Source of the DNA: Penicillium oxalicum
Lineage: Eukaryota; Ascomycota; Eurotiomycetes; Eurotiales; Aspergillaceae
Length of the DNA stretch: 64,000 nucleotides
Reading direction: 5' to 3'
Assembly: GCF_001723175.1 (NCBI RefSeq)
Contig: NC_064653.1
Location: 3,782,001-3,846,000 of the forward strand
How positions within the stretch are numbered: position 1 is the first letter of the stretch; every line of letters starts with the position of its first letter. The notes below the pieces were generated by a model that had not been told where the DNA came from, ran no database searches, and saw only the letters and a list, made by a program, of their open reading frames with translations. Positions 38,801 through 51,340 of this stretch are shown in pieces. Position numbers and translations under genes: made by a program.

Positions 38801-41467
38801 TGACAGGTGACGAGTAAGGAAGAGAGTGAGAGTGAGTTGTGTGTGTGTGATAGTCGTGTGTGACTAGTATGTGTGAGTGTCTCATGGTTGAGACAAAGAC
38901 AACAATGACTCTTGGGATTTACTTTGATGATGCACTGGACAGTTACCGTAGCACTGTAGCCGCTAGACTGTTTTCTTTCCCTTTTCAATTTTTTTCCATC
39001 CTTTTTTTTAATTTTTTTTTTCTTTTTTTTTCTTTTTTGGTATCCCCCCCTATTCTCAAGTTCCCTCTCTCTCCCTATCGAGCGTGTACCATTTGACCGT
39101 GTCTCGTAGTCGTCTCCAGTCTCCAGTCTCTCTACCAACTGGCTTGGACCCGTCCTTGGATCCCTGATCTCTCCGCCGACCATGTCTTTCTTTGGGTCAG
39201 GTTCCTTCCTGGTTTCTTGTTGAAGAACAGGTGGTCAAGTTTTGTGGTTCATCATGGAATTGTCATGATCATTGTAGTCATCGGTAGGAAAGTCCAAAGG
39301 TCGTACGTAGTGGTCAGTCCTCGTAGTGGTTGGACCTTACAACGGAACCACCAGAACGGATGCCTGGGCCTGCTTCGGTGCTCTGGAGAGGATTTCCGCA
39401 CTGTTGAACTATACTATGCAGGAGATGATTTCCCTGCGGCTCCGATCGACCAGGGAGTCTTTTCCCAGAGTAACGCACATGTCTGTCGCAACCCAGGATC
39501 GAGATGGAAAGGCTCGGATGGTCTGGTCCTCTCGACGAGGTGAGAACTGAAGTCATCGCTCCAACTCTTTTCCCCTGCAGGATTCCTTTATCCCAGATCG
39601 ACTAACCCTCGTCATGCTCCACGGCTATTCATCCCCCCCCAAAAGTAAGCGCCTTTCCTGCCTCATTCTCCATTCTCTTCTATACATCTCCCATCTTGAG
39701 TCTACAGTCTCTAGACCTGGATTGATCTGTTGACCAGCCCCTCGCCCCATCCCTTCTCCCTCTTCCTCCTTCATAGACCGGCACTCGTCAATTCACCCGA
39801 CCTTGTCGCCTATTGATTGCCCCCACCCCCCTGGTCTTCGGGGATCATTAGCGTCTTTTGGAACAAAGAACGATCCATGCCCCAGGTCCACCATAGGCAG
39901 GACTTTCCGACACGACACAAGTACGACGGATCCCCCACCCGGGCGAGTCCCGCGGCGATAGCGAAGGACCAACCAGGCCTAGAAATTCAGACGCAACCGA
40001 GAGGCCGAGAGACTGATTGATCGACTGACCGACGGAGAGAAAGAGAAAGAAGGAAAATAAAAGAACGAAAAGGACCGGGAGTCTCATCACGCACAGGTCA
40101 ATCGCTCCACTGAGGCCCCTGCGACCAACCCCCACGACCGTCGTGCATTCGAACAAAGAAAACCTTCGCAAATCTCGGGCAGAGCGCTGCTTCTTTGTTT
40201 TCCTTTTCTCGAGTGTGGACTGGGCAGTTGGCGGATTTGCAGTTGGCACGATTGGCCTTTTGCTGGCGTGATATTCGCTGGGAATCGGGTGTCAGTTTTT
40301 GTTTGTCTTGTCTTGTTTTCATTTGTTTTTCTTTTTGGTGAGGAGTGTTTGTTCTTCTGTCGACTCTCTTCTCTCGGGGCCCTTTAAGGAAGTGGACTTT
40401 CATTTTCATTTTTTTTTTCATTTCCTTTTTTTTTTGAAATCTTTTTGAGTGTGGTCTTCCTTCTTCCCCCTGTGTGTTTGTTCTGGGGCTTCTTTTACGG
40501 CTTCTTGATCATCATTGTACAATTGTGATACGATCGTGGTTGGATTTGACTATATTCCCCTTTTCGTTTTTAATTTTCTTTTTTGATTTTTCTGTTTTGG
40601 CTTCTCATCCTCTTTTTGGGCAGCGGTGGTTGGTCTTTTGGATCCTATTCGCCTCATCTTCTCATACCCTCAGCATTGGGTCTCATCTGCAGTTGCTTCG
40701 GTTTGCCTCTTCGGCCGGTCCAGCTGTCAGCTGTTGGGGGGTTTCCCCAATTGGTGATCGTTCGAGCTTCTGACTTCTTCCTGCGGCTGCTGTACCCACC
40801 TACGATCTTTCATTCAAACATCTCTGCCATCCGGCAATTGATTGGAATTCCATCCACGTTCCATCGTGATCATCTCTGTCTGGACTTCGTGCTGGGTTCT
40901 TTTTAAGCTTTCCTTTCAGCCTTCCTCTTCTGTGACCTTTCATCTTCTCTCCTCTCTTCCCCACCGCCCCCCCCAAAAGTGACCTTGGAACGATACAATC
41001 ATCTATTCAGCAATTACCTCTTCATCATCGGAACTCGAGACCTCTGCATTGTTCTTGTCCACCGCAGTCTCCTCCCATTCAGTGCTCCTTGGACAGTCCT
41101 GATTTGCATTGCTCAAAGAAAAAGCGAAAAGTGTGGTTGAGGTGGACGACAGCTTCGCATTCTTTCTTCGACCTCGTGGTGTCATTACGACCTTGTTGCT
41201 TCTCATCCTTGCTCGTGCTGGTCCAATACCATCCTTTCGCCACCCCCCCTTGGGTCGGTCTTCTTTAATCTCTCCTCTTGAGCCAGCCGGGGGCATCCAT
41301 TACAAGCGCAACTCTGCTCCATCCGAATCAATCCATTCGCGGTGGTTTGTTCCCTCGTTTCTTTCACCTTTCTTTGTGCTTGCCTCTCCCGGCTTGGATT
41401 TGATTCCAGCCTGATTCCATACAGTCTCGCCTGCCATCATCTGCCTCCTCGCGGCTGTGTGGAATAA
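35834..41467. other. 5.6 kb intergenic region upstream of the HMG-box gene
   Basis: This is the largest gene-free stretch bounded by genes in the window. It contains many poly-T and C/T tracts on the plus strand (about 37260-37300, 38350, 38980-39050 and 40300-40620), purine runs and short microsatellites. From about 40300 to 41467 the plus strand is strongly pyrimidine-rich, as in long leaders of fungal regulator genes. Open frames here are low in complexity and unconvincing. A long 5' UTR, an unannotated noncoding RNA or a decayed gene would all fit. Confidence 0.5.
37566..37586. repeat. Tandem TTCGAGA repeat, three copies
   Basis: Three perfect heptamer copies (TTCGAGA) lie head to tail in the gap between the SGNH and HMG-box genes. 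They are seen directly, with no known role. Confidence 0.85.
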
Positions 41468-44132
41468 ATGTCTTATGATCGAGTCCTTCCCAACCCGGTC
41501 TCGTTTCGCCATGAGACTGCTCCATTACCTTCGCTGCCCAGACCCAGCGATCTGATTGATCACAAGATCATGAGTGCCCCCCCGGCAACATCTTACATGG
41601 CCTTACCCCATCGCCCCAGTCCCGGCATGGCCGGGAACATCCACGCCACTTCACCCCAAGGCGTACGGTATACATCGACTATGCATCAGCCCAACAACAT
41701 CTCCCAGACACATCAGCATCTGGTCTCGTACGACCGACGACACAGTCTCGCCAAAATTGACCGTGATGGTGGCCAATCTCCCGTTCAGCGCACCGTAAAG
41801 CCCAGTCCAACCATCACGACGAGAGATCTGGGGACCACTCGCAGTGTTTCGCCCTCGGGAAGCTCGAGCCCGGCGAAATCGGTCAAGAGTGATGGGCTGC
41901 AATTCTGTCTGTGTCAACCAGAGCCCAAGATTCCACGACCTCGAAATGGTGAGTGCTCTCATCTCTGTCTCCTCTCCCCCTTACTCCGTGGAACGTCTGC
42001 AGCAAAGATCCCTTTCCGAGTCCGTGAGAATGCGTCGGCCGCCCAATCACGGATATTTGCGAGCAGAGCAGTGCATTGTCCAACATCAATAAAAGTTTTT
42101 GACAATGTAGACTAATATCAGCACCTTGGTGTGATCAGCTTTCATTCTATACAGGCAACATTATCAATCTATCGTGGTAGCCCACAACCCTGGCATGGCC
42201 AACCCGGAAATTTCCAAGGTCATCGGGGAGCAGTGGAGAAGTTTGTCCGAGGGCGAAAAGAGCAAGTGGAAAGCGTTGGCCGAGGTCAGTGGGACTCGTG
42301 AATTTTCCCCCACGGCTGCCCTGGGGAAGAGAAAATATTCGTTGGAGACTGACACTTGACAGGAAGAGAAAATTCGCCATGCCCAGCAGTACCCTGCATA
42401 TCGCTATCAGCCACGACGGCTTGGTCGTGATGGCTCGGCTCGTAACCTAGCTTCGGGAATCAGTCACAACCCTACAGGCGGATCAACCTGTAATCGCTGC
42501 GGGGGCCGCATCATGAATGCCCCTGCCTCGCCCATGACCCCATTCACTCCGATTGGGGGATCTGGCTCGCGAGATAGTCTCTCGACGCAACCATCCGCAC
42601 CTTATGTGAAGACGACGACCGCCGTGATGACGGCGAGTAGCTCCCAATGTCATGGTAAAGCTGACCGGCCTCCCAAGTTGATCCGCATTGATCTGCTTGA
42701 CCGGCCCAAGAACCGAAAAATGGATGATGCACAAATCATGTCCCCAGATGTGAAGCGGCGCCGTGTGTCTCACTCAACCGGATTGAAACCGCCATCCGCC
42801 AGTCAGCGAGATCTGAGTCCCGAATCGCCATTCCCCGGGACTCCTTATGCGACTGGGACAAGTGCTCATCCCAGTCGCAGGATGGCTTCCTTGATACAAA
42901 GCCCGCCGTTTCAAAATATGCCAGAACCAGCGCAGCCTCCCCTTCCTCCCCCGCCACCCTCCGTAACGACGCAAGGACATTTGCAAGTCCAGACTCAGCC
43001 AGTCCTGGACCCGAGTCTCAAGCTCCCACCGCTGAAGACCGCCCTTCCCTCCACGCCAATGACACCGTATCCCACCGGGGACTCGAGCGTCGAGAAGGCA
43101 GTGATGACGATTCCATTCTTGAATAAGATCAAGCTTCTAGCGAAGATCTCCCCTCCGCTGGTCCCCTCCTTTCGAGAGAGTCCATCACGGGGGCCCGTCA
43201 TTGCAGTCGATGGCCAAGACGCGGATCTGGTCCGCAGTGCCACGGAGTACCTTCAACGTCTCCTGGAGAAGGAGGACAAGTTCTGTGCGCGCATCTTTCA
43301 TGGGCCGGACCTGCCAGCACCCCGGACAGCTGAAAATGGAGGGGGACCAATGGGTGACGCGACAGTCGACTACTTGAACACCATTTCCGCGTGGCACCGC
43401 ATCTCGGACGAGGTTGTCGGATTTGTCAGGAGCAATTCGCAGACCGTGGGAGGAACCGAGTCGGACACGCTGCACAACCCTCGCGTCTACTCCGAGAAAA
43501 GTCCCAAAACGCAAATTGTCTCAATCATCCAGCACGACCGTCACAGTCCGGATCCTTCCCCATCCCCGCGGACGATCATTCCCAGAACTGCCTCCCTCCA
43601 GATAGATTCTCCCGAATCTTCTGCTGCCGACTCGCAATCCCCCAGCACGTCGCCTAGCACAACAGCATCTGTTCTAGCCAACGACCGCCGCGAGTCGAAC
43701 CAGAATCAAGTCCCAATTCACACTCAAACCGTTGTGCCGGGTCTGACTCCGTCGCTCACGCCAACACCCACTCCAACCCCATCATCCTCGGTATCATCAT
43801 TGTCGTCATCCCGCCTCCCCGTCGCCTTGGTCCCTCGCTACCAACTCACCACCGCAGATACGTTCGCCTGCAGTGTTCCCATCAATGATTCCTATGCCCC
43901 GCTTGACCACTGGCAGTGGATGGCGAGTCTCTGGCGAGCTTGTGTAGGGCCGGATATCACGGTGTATGTGCGGGAGTGTTCGCGTGAGGAACTCGAGCGG
44001 GCTGGTGCCGTGGAGATTCGACTCGCGGATGCCGGAACGGTGACTTTGAGAAAAGTGGCGGGGGCGCCTGGACTCGAGGAGAAGGCCTTGAAGAGAATGG
44101 GATTCGAAATTGAGGATTTTTTGACTCAGTGA
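41468..44132 (+). CDS. HMG-box transcription factor (MATA-HMG/Ste11-like box)
   Basis: Three exons: 41468-41948, 42139-42284 and 42363-44132, giving 798 aa. One HMG box spans about residues 154-225, beginning KIPRPRNAFILYRQHYQS and continuing through NPEISKVIGEQWRSLSEGEKSKWKALAEEEK. This is the sequence-specific, mating-type/Ste11-like kind rather than the architectural HMGB kind. Both introns lie inside the box. Just before it is a CLC motif (QFCLCQPEP) and after it a CNRCGGRI motif; such cysteine pairs could bind metal. The rest is Ser/Pro/Thr-rich and probably disordered, with a PTPTPTPSSS run. It ends in a compact segment (about residues 700-798) with WQWMASLWRACVGPDITVYVRE. Proteins of this type regulate mating, development or hypoxia responses in fungi; the specific role here is not shown by sequence. 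The gene is preceded by 5.6 kb of gene-free DNA. Confidence 0.88.
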
Positions 44133-44985
44133 GTCCGCAATGTGGTGAGATGGAGTACAGATCATATGAAGCCTGTTCTTTTTATGTATATGTATATATA
44201 CATATATATATAATTTTTCTTTGCTTTATGTTTCAGGGGGATTTCTTTGAATGTTTTTGGGGAGACATGGATTGTGCTTCACTGTTTACTTTGGATCCTA
44301 TACTTTTGGGATGGTGTTCAACGAGGCGTTGAGGTCTTTTTCTTGCTCTGGGACTTTTGATCCTGTGAATGTGTTTTGATGGGCGGGCAGCGTTTGTGTA
44401 GGTAGACGGACAAGTTTGATTTGGCTGATCTGTGTCCCTGTTGGAGGTTTGATATGTTCTCATTGGAGTTTTTCTACCTTGGTTCCCTCTGCAATTTCTC
44501 CATGGCCATCCCTTTGACAGCAAGACTTGCATTGGAATACTTCACCTATCCCCCCGAGATGGACTCGGGGCCAAGGGGGAGGGGGACACTCATCCATGCC
44601 CGGTGATAAAAGATGGTAGATTCATGGATGGAAAGAGGCCTCATTTACTTTCCCCAGTGACTTGTTTTTTCATCTTGGTTTTTTTTTTTGTGTTTGGAGG
44701 TTTGTCATATATACACCATTCATGATGATATTACTAGATCAAATAAATCTAGATTTCTAATACAGCAGAGAATTTATGGCTATACATACCGGGATTTGAC
44801 CATACCCAAGACTTTAATTTCACAATTGGAAATCTAGAGGTACCTAATTCCAGGCTAGGTATCCGTATGTAGGAGATAAGTAGCTTCTATGTGGATTCTC
44901 TCTTCCCTATCATCGAACAAGCCCTCGCACCCATTCATCTAGATATCTCCATGAATTGCATTCGCACCATGTCACATCATGGAAT
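44133..44985. other. Convergent intergenic region with AT-rich 3' signals
   Basis: Between the 3' ends of the HMG-box gene (+) and the SNF2 gene (-). It contains a TA-rich palindromic run at 44183-44213 and an AATAAA near 44740. It should hold both 3' UTRs. No gene is seen. Confidence 0.5.
44183..44213. repeat. TA-rich tract with 20-bp palindrome (44187-44206)
   Basis: About 50 bases after the HMG-box stop codon there is a TATGTA/TATATA-rich run whose core, 44187-44206, is a perfect palindrome. UA-rich motifs of this sort act as 3'-end efficiency elements in yeast. Either that or a simple (TA)n microsatellite explains it. Confidence 0.75.
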
Positions 44986-47900
44986 TCAAGAGGAAAAGCT
45001 CACTCGTGGCTTTCTATTGCTCAAAACCAACCCATCCACCGCACAATCACCAGACGAGGAATGATCCGGTCCCCCAAAAATAGAACGCTTCGTCCCTTCT
45101 CCCTCCATCTCCAGAGGAGAATTATCCCTCTCAGGTAGAACGTCCACACGCATCTTTTTACACGCAGGCTCGTCATCATTCCCCAAAGCAGATTGTGAAT
45201 CGTCCGCAACGGAGTCTCGAACGCCAAAAACTCGCTTCCCTGTCTCCGTTGACAAATCTGTCTTCGACGTAACGAGGGTTAAATCCTCATCATCCGGAAT
45301 CGGCAGACGATGACGATTGAAAAACCCAACCGGGTGATCCAAGAACGCGGCCGCCGTATCGTCTTCTTCTTCTTGACCCATGGGCAGAAACGGCTCTCTT
45401 TGCACAATGTCGCTCATTGTCCCGTCATCCAGTAGGCTCTTCTCGGCATGTTGAATCTCCGCCTCTGACATCTCGCGTCGTCTTTTGAGCATGTGGTCTT
45501 CGAGCGTGTCGCGGAGGACTAAAGTCTCCACGTAAACGGGGTTTTTCTGCCCGATACGATGTGCGCGCTTGATAGCTTGACTTTCCACATTGGGCTGCCA
45601 GATCGGGTTGACGATGAAAATACGGGAGGCTTGCGCAATGTGTAGACCGTGTGAAGCTTGTCGGAGATCCATGAGTAAGACACGGACATCTTCGGCTTCG
45701 CGAAACAGCTTGAGATATTCGGTTCGGAGCTCGGGTTTGAGGGTGCTGGCGTAGATGCGAAATTCTACACCGAGGAGTTCGAGTCCCTCGGCGATCCAGA
45801 AGGCGGAATTGTTGTTGTCGTAGAATATGATGATTTTCTCAGTGTCTTGCAGCTGGAGAACCTTGTTGAGAAGATAGGTCAATTTGGCTGACGCGGTGGC
45901 AACGAGTTGGGTCTTTTGGAGAGGGGAATTTGCTGGAAGAGAGTAGAAGAGATTGCGGGTGAATGTCTTTGCGGGCGATTTGTTGGTTTGTGGCTTCGGA
46001 TTGTGATGAAGCGAGCCGGGTGTAGAAGCTGGAGCTGGAGTTGAGGCTGTGTTCAAGTTATGGGCAGATTCTGGCGCGCCCTTGGGGGGAGTTTGCTGAT
46101 CTCGACGTTCCAGATCATGGCGAGTCGTGATGCCGGCACCTGCGAGCCCCTGGGTGGGATCAGAAAGCTTCAGATGCCGAGCGACAAACTGCTGGGCTCG
46201 CCGAGCCTGTGTAATACCCACCAGCAAAGGCTCCTGATCAGCGCCGCTTTGATCGAGCGACCAGTACGCGCGATATTCGCTAGGGAAATTGTTGATGTAA
46301 ACCCCAAGCTCATGAAGACGCTTGAATTCGCGCCAGCTTGAAGATCTCATTGCTGTACGTGCAATCTCAATTCCACGAATGAGTTGATCAACGTCTTCGG
46401 CGGTCATGCTCTCTCGGTTCTTATCCATGTACCTGGTAGCGTGTTCAATCGAGTCTTGCGGGCTCACCTCGGAACCAGCCCACCAAAACCCGGCCTGACG
46501 TAGGTTATTGATAGTTTGGTTCAAGTGCTTCCGATTTCTCGGGTCAAAGATATAGTCTGGTCCCTGACGTTCTGACGTGATTGCATTCACGGCCAGACCG
46601 AAAAGGAACAAGTTGATGGATAGCCGATCGTGGAAGGTGGGTTCCAAATAGACAACTTCGTTGTACAGTTTTGGAATGTAGATCTCCTGGCTCACGACAT
46701 TCAACTGATGCCGCACGACCAGACCCTGCAGAGTCGCTCTGATAGCGGCCGTCTTTCGACGCCGGCCATCTTCACCGATGGGTTTAATATACTTGGACCA
46801 GTCCGCGTAGTCGTCGTCGGCTCGAGAATTAGCCCAGGGCTTAAGACCCAGGAACTCGACTACGATTCTTCGCAGCCTGTCCAGATCTTTCAACTCGTTG
46901 GTGACCGCGTTGCCAGTTTTTCTTCGACTCTGTAAAGCGGCGGCCGTTAGGTCGGTGGCACTATCGGTATCACTGGCGTTCAACTCGCGTGATGCGAGGC
47001 TGACCTCCACCCCATAGAGCCCGGCAGACGGTGTCCCTGAAATGACCCATCGACGCTCAAAGTGTAACTGACTGAGCAGATGGATCATGTTTGTTCTGGA
47101 GCCTTGACCGGCCACGTTATGTCCTTCGTCGACGATAACTCTCAACCAATGAAGTTCGGTCAAAGGTGAATCCATCTGAACAAATCTTCCTCGTCGGTTG
47201 TTTATGGACTCTCCTGCGTCTCGCTCGAATCGAGTCTTTGCAAAAAGTACAATGTCATAACTCATTAGATGCTCAGCTGACGGAAGATCTCCCGATCTCT
47301 GATCAAAGACAAGCACGTTTAAGCCCTCGGTGTGAGTCTTGATTTCCCGTTGCCAATGATCCAGCAAATTGTTTGGCACGATGATGATTGTTCCAGCACA
47401 GAGGAAGACTCGCTTCGCTGGAGGCCGAGGGAAGGACTGGTTTTGCCTCCCTTGATACCTCGTTCGATGCGGGGGAATCTCGTAGGATGCTTGATGATAC
47501 TCACATGCCCTCTTGCAGCGTTCAAAGTACAGACCTTCCCGTTCCCGGTCACGAAAGAATGTCCTCCATGGCTCGGAGTGTCTCTGTGCCGCGGCAGCTG
47601 CCATGTCCAACAGTGAACCTGTGGACTCTCTGACATAGGTCAAGTCTGGCTTTTCGGGTGTGGACATGTACTCGATTGGAATTTTAGGAGTGTGGCCCCG
47701 GGTTGCACATATGACTGCAAGGCAGATAAGTGTCTTTCCACAGCCCATTGTCTCTGCAAGGATGCCTGTTTTCCATCTCCCAAAAGATTATCATCAGTCA
47801 GGCAACAAATGGGTCTCATGATCGACTTACCGCCACATGCCTCAGAGTACAGCACTTTATTCAGTGTAATATATGCATCTTCTCTGTCATACCAGTATTT

Positions 47901-48894
47901 ACGCCCGTCTGGACTTTGACACGGCTGCATTCGAGGATCCAGCATTTGTGATGGCTGTGCTTCTCGTTGAACCATTGTCGCAGCAGACCGGCGCTGGTAA
48001 GGGTACAGAGTGGTCCGTAGACCTAGCTCGGAGAGTTCATCATTGAACAGCAGTTGTTCCATCGCTCGTCGAGACCAGTAATCTTTTATTTCCCCGGGTC
48101 GAGGACAAGGGTCCTTGAGAGTATTGAATATATACCATAGCGATTCATCCACGGTGTCAACCGATTGAAGATCCTCGGCTTTCTCAGAGAGTCGCGGGTT
48201 GATCCATGTCTCAGGGGAGCTTTCGATCTTGGCCATGATAGACCTAAGAGCAGCTCGTAACCGTGTACTTGATCGCTGAGTGTTTCTGCGGCTGGTCATC
48301 ATGGGGTTGACGTAAACTCGGATGTAATTTGTACAATTCGAAACCTCCGACTGAATCCAGCCATGGCTCTCGAGGAGTGATATCTTCTGCTCATATAAGT
48401 AGCTACTTGAATCGAGGTCCCTCCGTAGTACGCCGACAGGCAATAATGAAGGGAGATTCAAATCTCGTCTGTCAGAGGATTTCCATTGTAATAGATCGGC
48501 GCCATGAGGCTTGCTCAACGGGTCCTTTACAGTGACCTCAACCTCATTTGACCCCATTGTTGAGAGGTGTGAAATTGCAGGTACTTGATGACCAAAATCA
48601 TGATCAGACTTGACGAGAATCGGAGCATTCACATCTAGTGACTTCTGGCCATGCGGAGATGAGGTAGCCGGTGGCACAGGGTCCACAATATCCACAATAG
48701 GTCGAACATCATCCAGTTCCTGCCCATGTCGACCTTCAGAGTACTTCATATAAAGATCTCTCTCATAGATTCTCATGAGGGCAAGTTCGGCGGCATGCGT
48801 AGGACTCAGACAGGCAGTATAGTGAAACCCTTGGGCTGGGGGGGGGGGCGTGATATACTTTGGGCGTGGCAGAATATACACCGCCTTGATTCAT
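44986..48894 (-). CDS. SNF2-family ATPase/helicase-like protein; start region disturbed by a C-run
   Basis: Two exons: from the start region down to 47831, then 47765-44986. The phase-1 junction rebuilds GILAETMGCGKT, the Walker A loop. VIVDEGHNV is the Walker B/DEAH-like box, VISGTPSAG is motif III, and the C-terminal lobe carries QAIKRAHRIGQ (motif VI). The ATPase core is interrupted by a long insertion, as in many fungal SNF2 proteins. The C-tail, after about 45400, is acidic and polar. It probably remodels DNA-protein complexes in the nucleus using ATP; the subfamily is not determined. The first in-frame ATG is at 48776, giving 1241 aa, yet conserved-looking coding sequence (GFHYTACLSPTHAAELAL) extends upstream of it. 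An ATG at 48894 would join that frame, giving about 1280 aa, if the run of 11 C at 48838-48848 were 10. I therefore draw the gene from 48894. Confidence 0.85.
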
Positions 48895-49454
48895 GGAAGC
48901 CTTGGTGTACCCACCTTCAATCTCAAATCACTTTTGATTGGTTCATGAAGTATAAACACAATATAGCCTCATAGCATCTCGGAGAAAATACTGCAGTGCG
49001 TAGAGTGCTGTTCGCCGTTGAGATAGCTGTTTTTACAGATCAAAAACCTAGCATAAGAATCTTAATCATGTGTTTGATCTTCAGCACTTTCCAGACTCTT
49101 CTTCCACTCGTGACTCTGAACTCGGTATCTTAGATCCAATGCCCGGCAGCATGCAGACAAGTCGGTAGAAACATTTTCCCAGCTAGGGGATCCTAACAAA
49201 TGTTTGTTTCTGACGCGTCGAGAAAATCACACTTGGCTTCTTTGAAAAGAAACATCTTTGAGTTTCTACAATCTCCAAAATGATTCTCCACGACACTCCT
49301 TCTGTCTGCCAAGCGTCCTTTCAATATTCCTCACGCTGCATACATATCTCCATTAGCCGGCGCCCAGGATCACGGATTCACACAGAATAATCCGGTACAT
49401 TTCACATCGAGATACCCAAGATCTTACGCTAAGATATTCAAAAAGACAGCTGAG
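48895..49454. other. Divergent intergenic region between SNF2 and the first C2H2 gene
   Basis: About 560 bases that must contain the SNF2 promoter (-) and the promoter of the zinc-finger gene (+). An additional upstream SNF2 exon cannot be excluded here. No other feature is seen. Confidence 0.45.
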
Positions 49455-50120
49455 ATGCTGAATATGACCACGCAGCACGACTGCACTAAATGCGACTCCC
49501 GCTTTGAATCCCATGCGGCGCTCCACAGTGTCAGTGAACCTGCAGTCACAATATATATCTCACCATCAGAATGAACTAACACTCACCCGCTACTACAGCA
49601 CCTGCTTTCCGGCATTCATCGGACCGCTACCACTTTCTGCCCGTTTTGTGGCCGAAAGTTTCTCAAAGCGAGTGTCTTGATCGCTCATCTTGAAAGCGGT
49701 CATTGCCCCGGTGCCCCAGGGTTGAATCACCACAATATCCTCTGGCTGCTTCGCAACTGCGATATTCACGGCGTGCTTCTCAAGTACTCCCTCGCCTGGA
49801 TCCGTTTCGTCGACCACGGCAGAGAACCATCAACCCAGGAAACAGCACACCGATGCTTTACGTGTTTTCAATCATTTGAGACACGTCATGATTTGGAATG
49901 GCACCTGCTATTTCCAATAGATCAGGCAAGGTCTGGCCGCCTGAAGTTCTATCGGTGCCCGGACATGACAAACCGGTGCGAGAAGCACTTTGTCAGCTTG
50001 GCGGATCTCTTCAAGCATTTGGAGAGCAATTCTTGTTGGGATATGGGCTTTGACCGTGTCCAGATGATTCAGCGGCACCTGACGTGGATGTTTTGGGGAT
50101 GGGGAATGCGGGCAATGTGA
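49455..50120 (+). CDS. Small C2H2-type zinc-finger protein (first of a pair)
   Basis: Two exons, 49455-49529 and 49599-50120, giving about 198 aa. The intron is phase 0, with donor GTCAGT, acceptor CAG and a CTAAC branch site about 25 bases before the acceptor. The protein has finger-like units: CTKCDSRFESHAALHS joined to HLLSGIH, then CPFCGRKFLKASVLIAHLESGHC, CFTCFQSFETRHDLEWHL, and a degenerate YRCPDMTNRCEKHF...HLESNSC. It resembles a family of Eurotiales C2H2 proteins with a HLESG.C motif, of unknown function. The fingers might bind nucleic acid or protein, but no activity is shown. The second C2H2 gene, at 51341, has the same intron placement, so the two look like old duplicates. The start could lie further upstream. 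Confidence 0.7.
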
Positions 50121-51340
50121 CGATTTTTGGAGACAATTTGGGATACGGGTAGAGGGAGCTGGAAGCTAATGTAGGATGAATGCAGAACTAATTCATTCCA
50201 CATCTACCCATAGCCTTTGACATGATGTTAAATGATGGACAACCTGATCTATTTCATTCGCAGATAAATAGTAGCCGTTTGATACTTTAGTCTTCACCTT
50301 CGTGTGAGGTGATAATTACTCTTTTGGACATCACCAGTCAGCGAATAATCAAGCCAGATTGTCGAAAAGCATTTCACTCGACTCTCAATTTTCAGACATA
50401 GAGTTAACTGAAGTACCTAACTTCGAAGTTAGGTACTTCATGTCTCCTTATTTACATCCTATTGTATGCACCACAAGAATTATTTTCAGCTTTCTACTTG
50501 AGGCTTCGTTCCACAGCATTTGCTGCCTTATACTTTTATAGACTGGAGGTTTGAATTCCCCTCCTGAGTCGTCACTTCGGATTCCCATTACCGTTGAAGC
50601 TTCAGGCATAGAATATTTTTATTTATGTACACTGCAGCCTCCAAGTTCATGGGCTTAAACATATTTCCCGGACATTGTTTTTTCCCTATGGTCTTCAAAA
50701 GGGAAGCCTACCTGAGCCCCCTGTCATTGTTGGAGCCTAAGAACTTGTCATAGACAACATCCCACAAGAAATAATCGCCCACAACTTAGCCCTGTGAGCC
50801 ATCCATAAGCACGTGCGACCGGTTGAAGAATTCTGTCAATCTTTACCCATTTACTGAAATCCCGAGAAGACAAAAGAACAGATCGTCATGTCTATAGCTA
50901 AGAAAACACCGAGAACAGCCGAGCTGAGAAGATTTACCCACAGGAACTCTTGTACAGAAAAACATGCCAGAGTTAATTTGGCAAGACACTACCTCTCTTG
51001 AATGTAAGATAGACAATTCTACTTCACTTCAGTCTTTCTATAGTTCAAACCCTTCCGTAAGGAGAGCTCGCGATGCTTCTAGATCAAGAGACCGGTAGAG
51101 TGAGAAAAACCCAGGCAATCATCAGCAAACCATTTTTCGTCCTCAAATTGTCTTTCCCTTATATCTTCTCGCTATTTCAACTTTTTCTGTTTTCCTTGCA
51201 TCTGCCCTGATCCCAAAGGTTGCGCGAAGGACACGTTACGCGAAAATATTGGGAAGAAAATCCAAGTGAGCGATTCTGGAAACTTGTTCGTGTCTAAACA
51301 TAGGATTCTCATCACACTTGATCAGACCACTTTTATCAGG
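50121..51340. other. Intergenic region between the two C2H2 genes
   Basis: About 1.2 kb of AT-rich sequence with the 32-bp perfect palindrome listed separately. The C/T-rich stretch near 51120-51220 may be the promoter of the second zinc-finger gene. No supported coding sequence was found. Confidence 0.5.
50409..50440. repeat. 32-bp perfect palindrome without loop
   Basis: The 16-base arm TGAAGTACCTAACTTC (50409-50424) is followed immediately by its exact reverse complement (50425-50440). It sits about 290 bases downstream of the first C2H2 gene. The symmetry is visible directly; a dimeric binding site, a recombination relic or a hairpin in a 3' UTR are possible. Confidence 0.95.
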
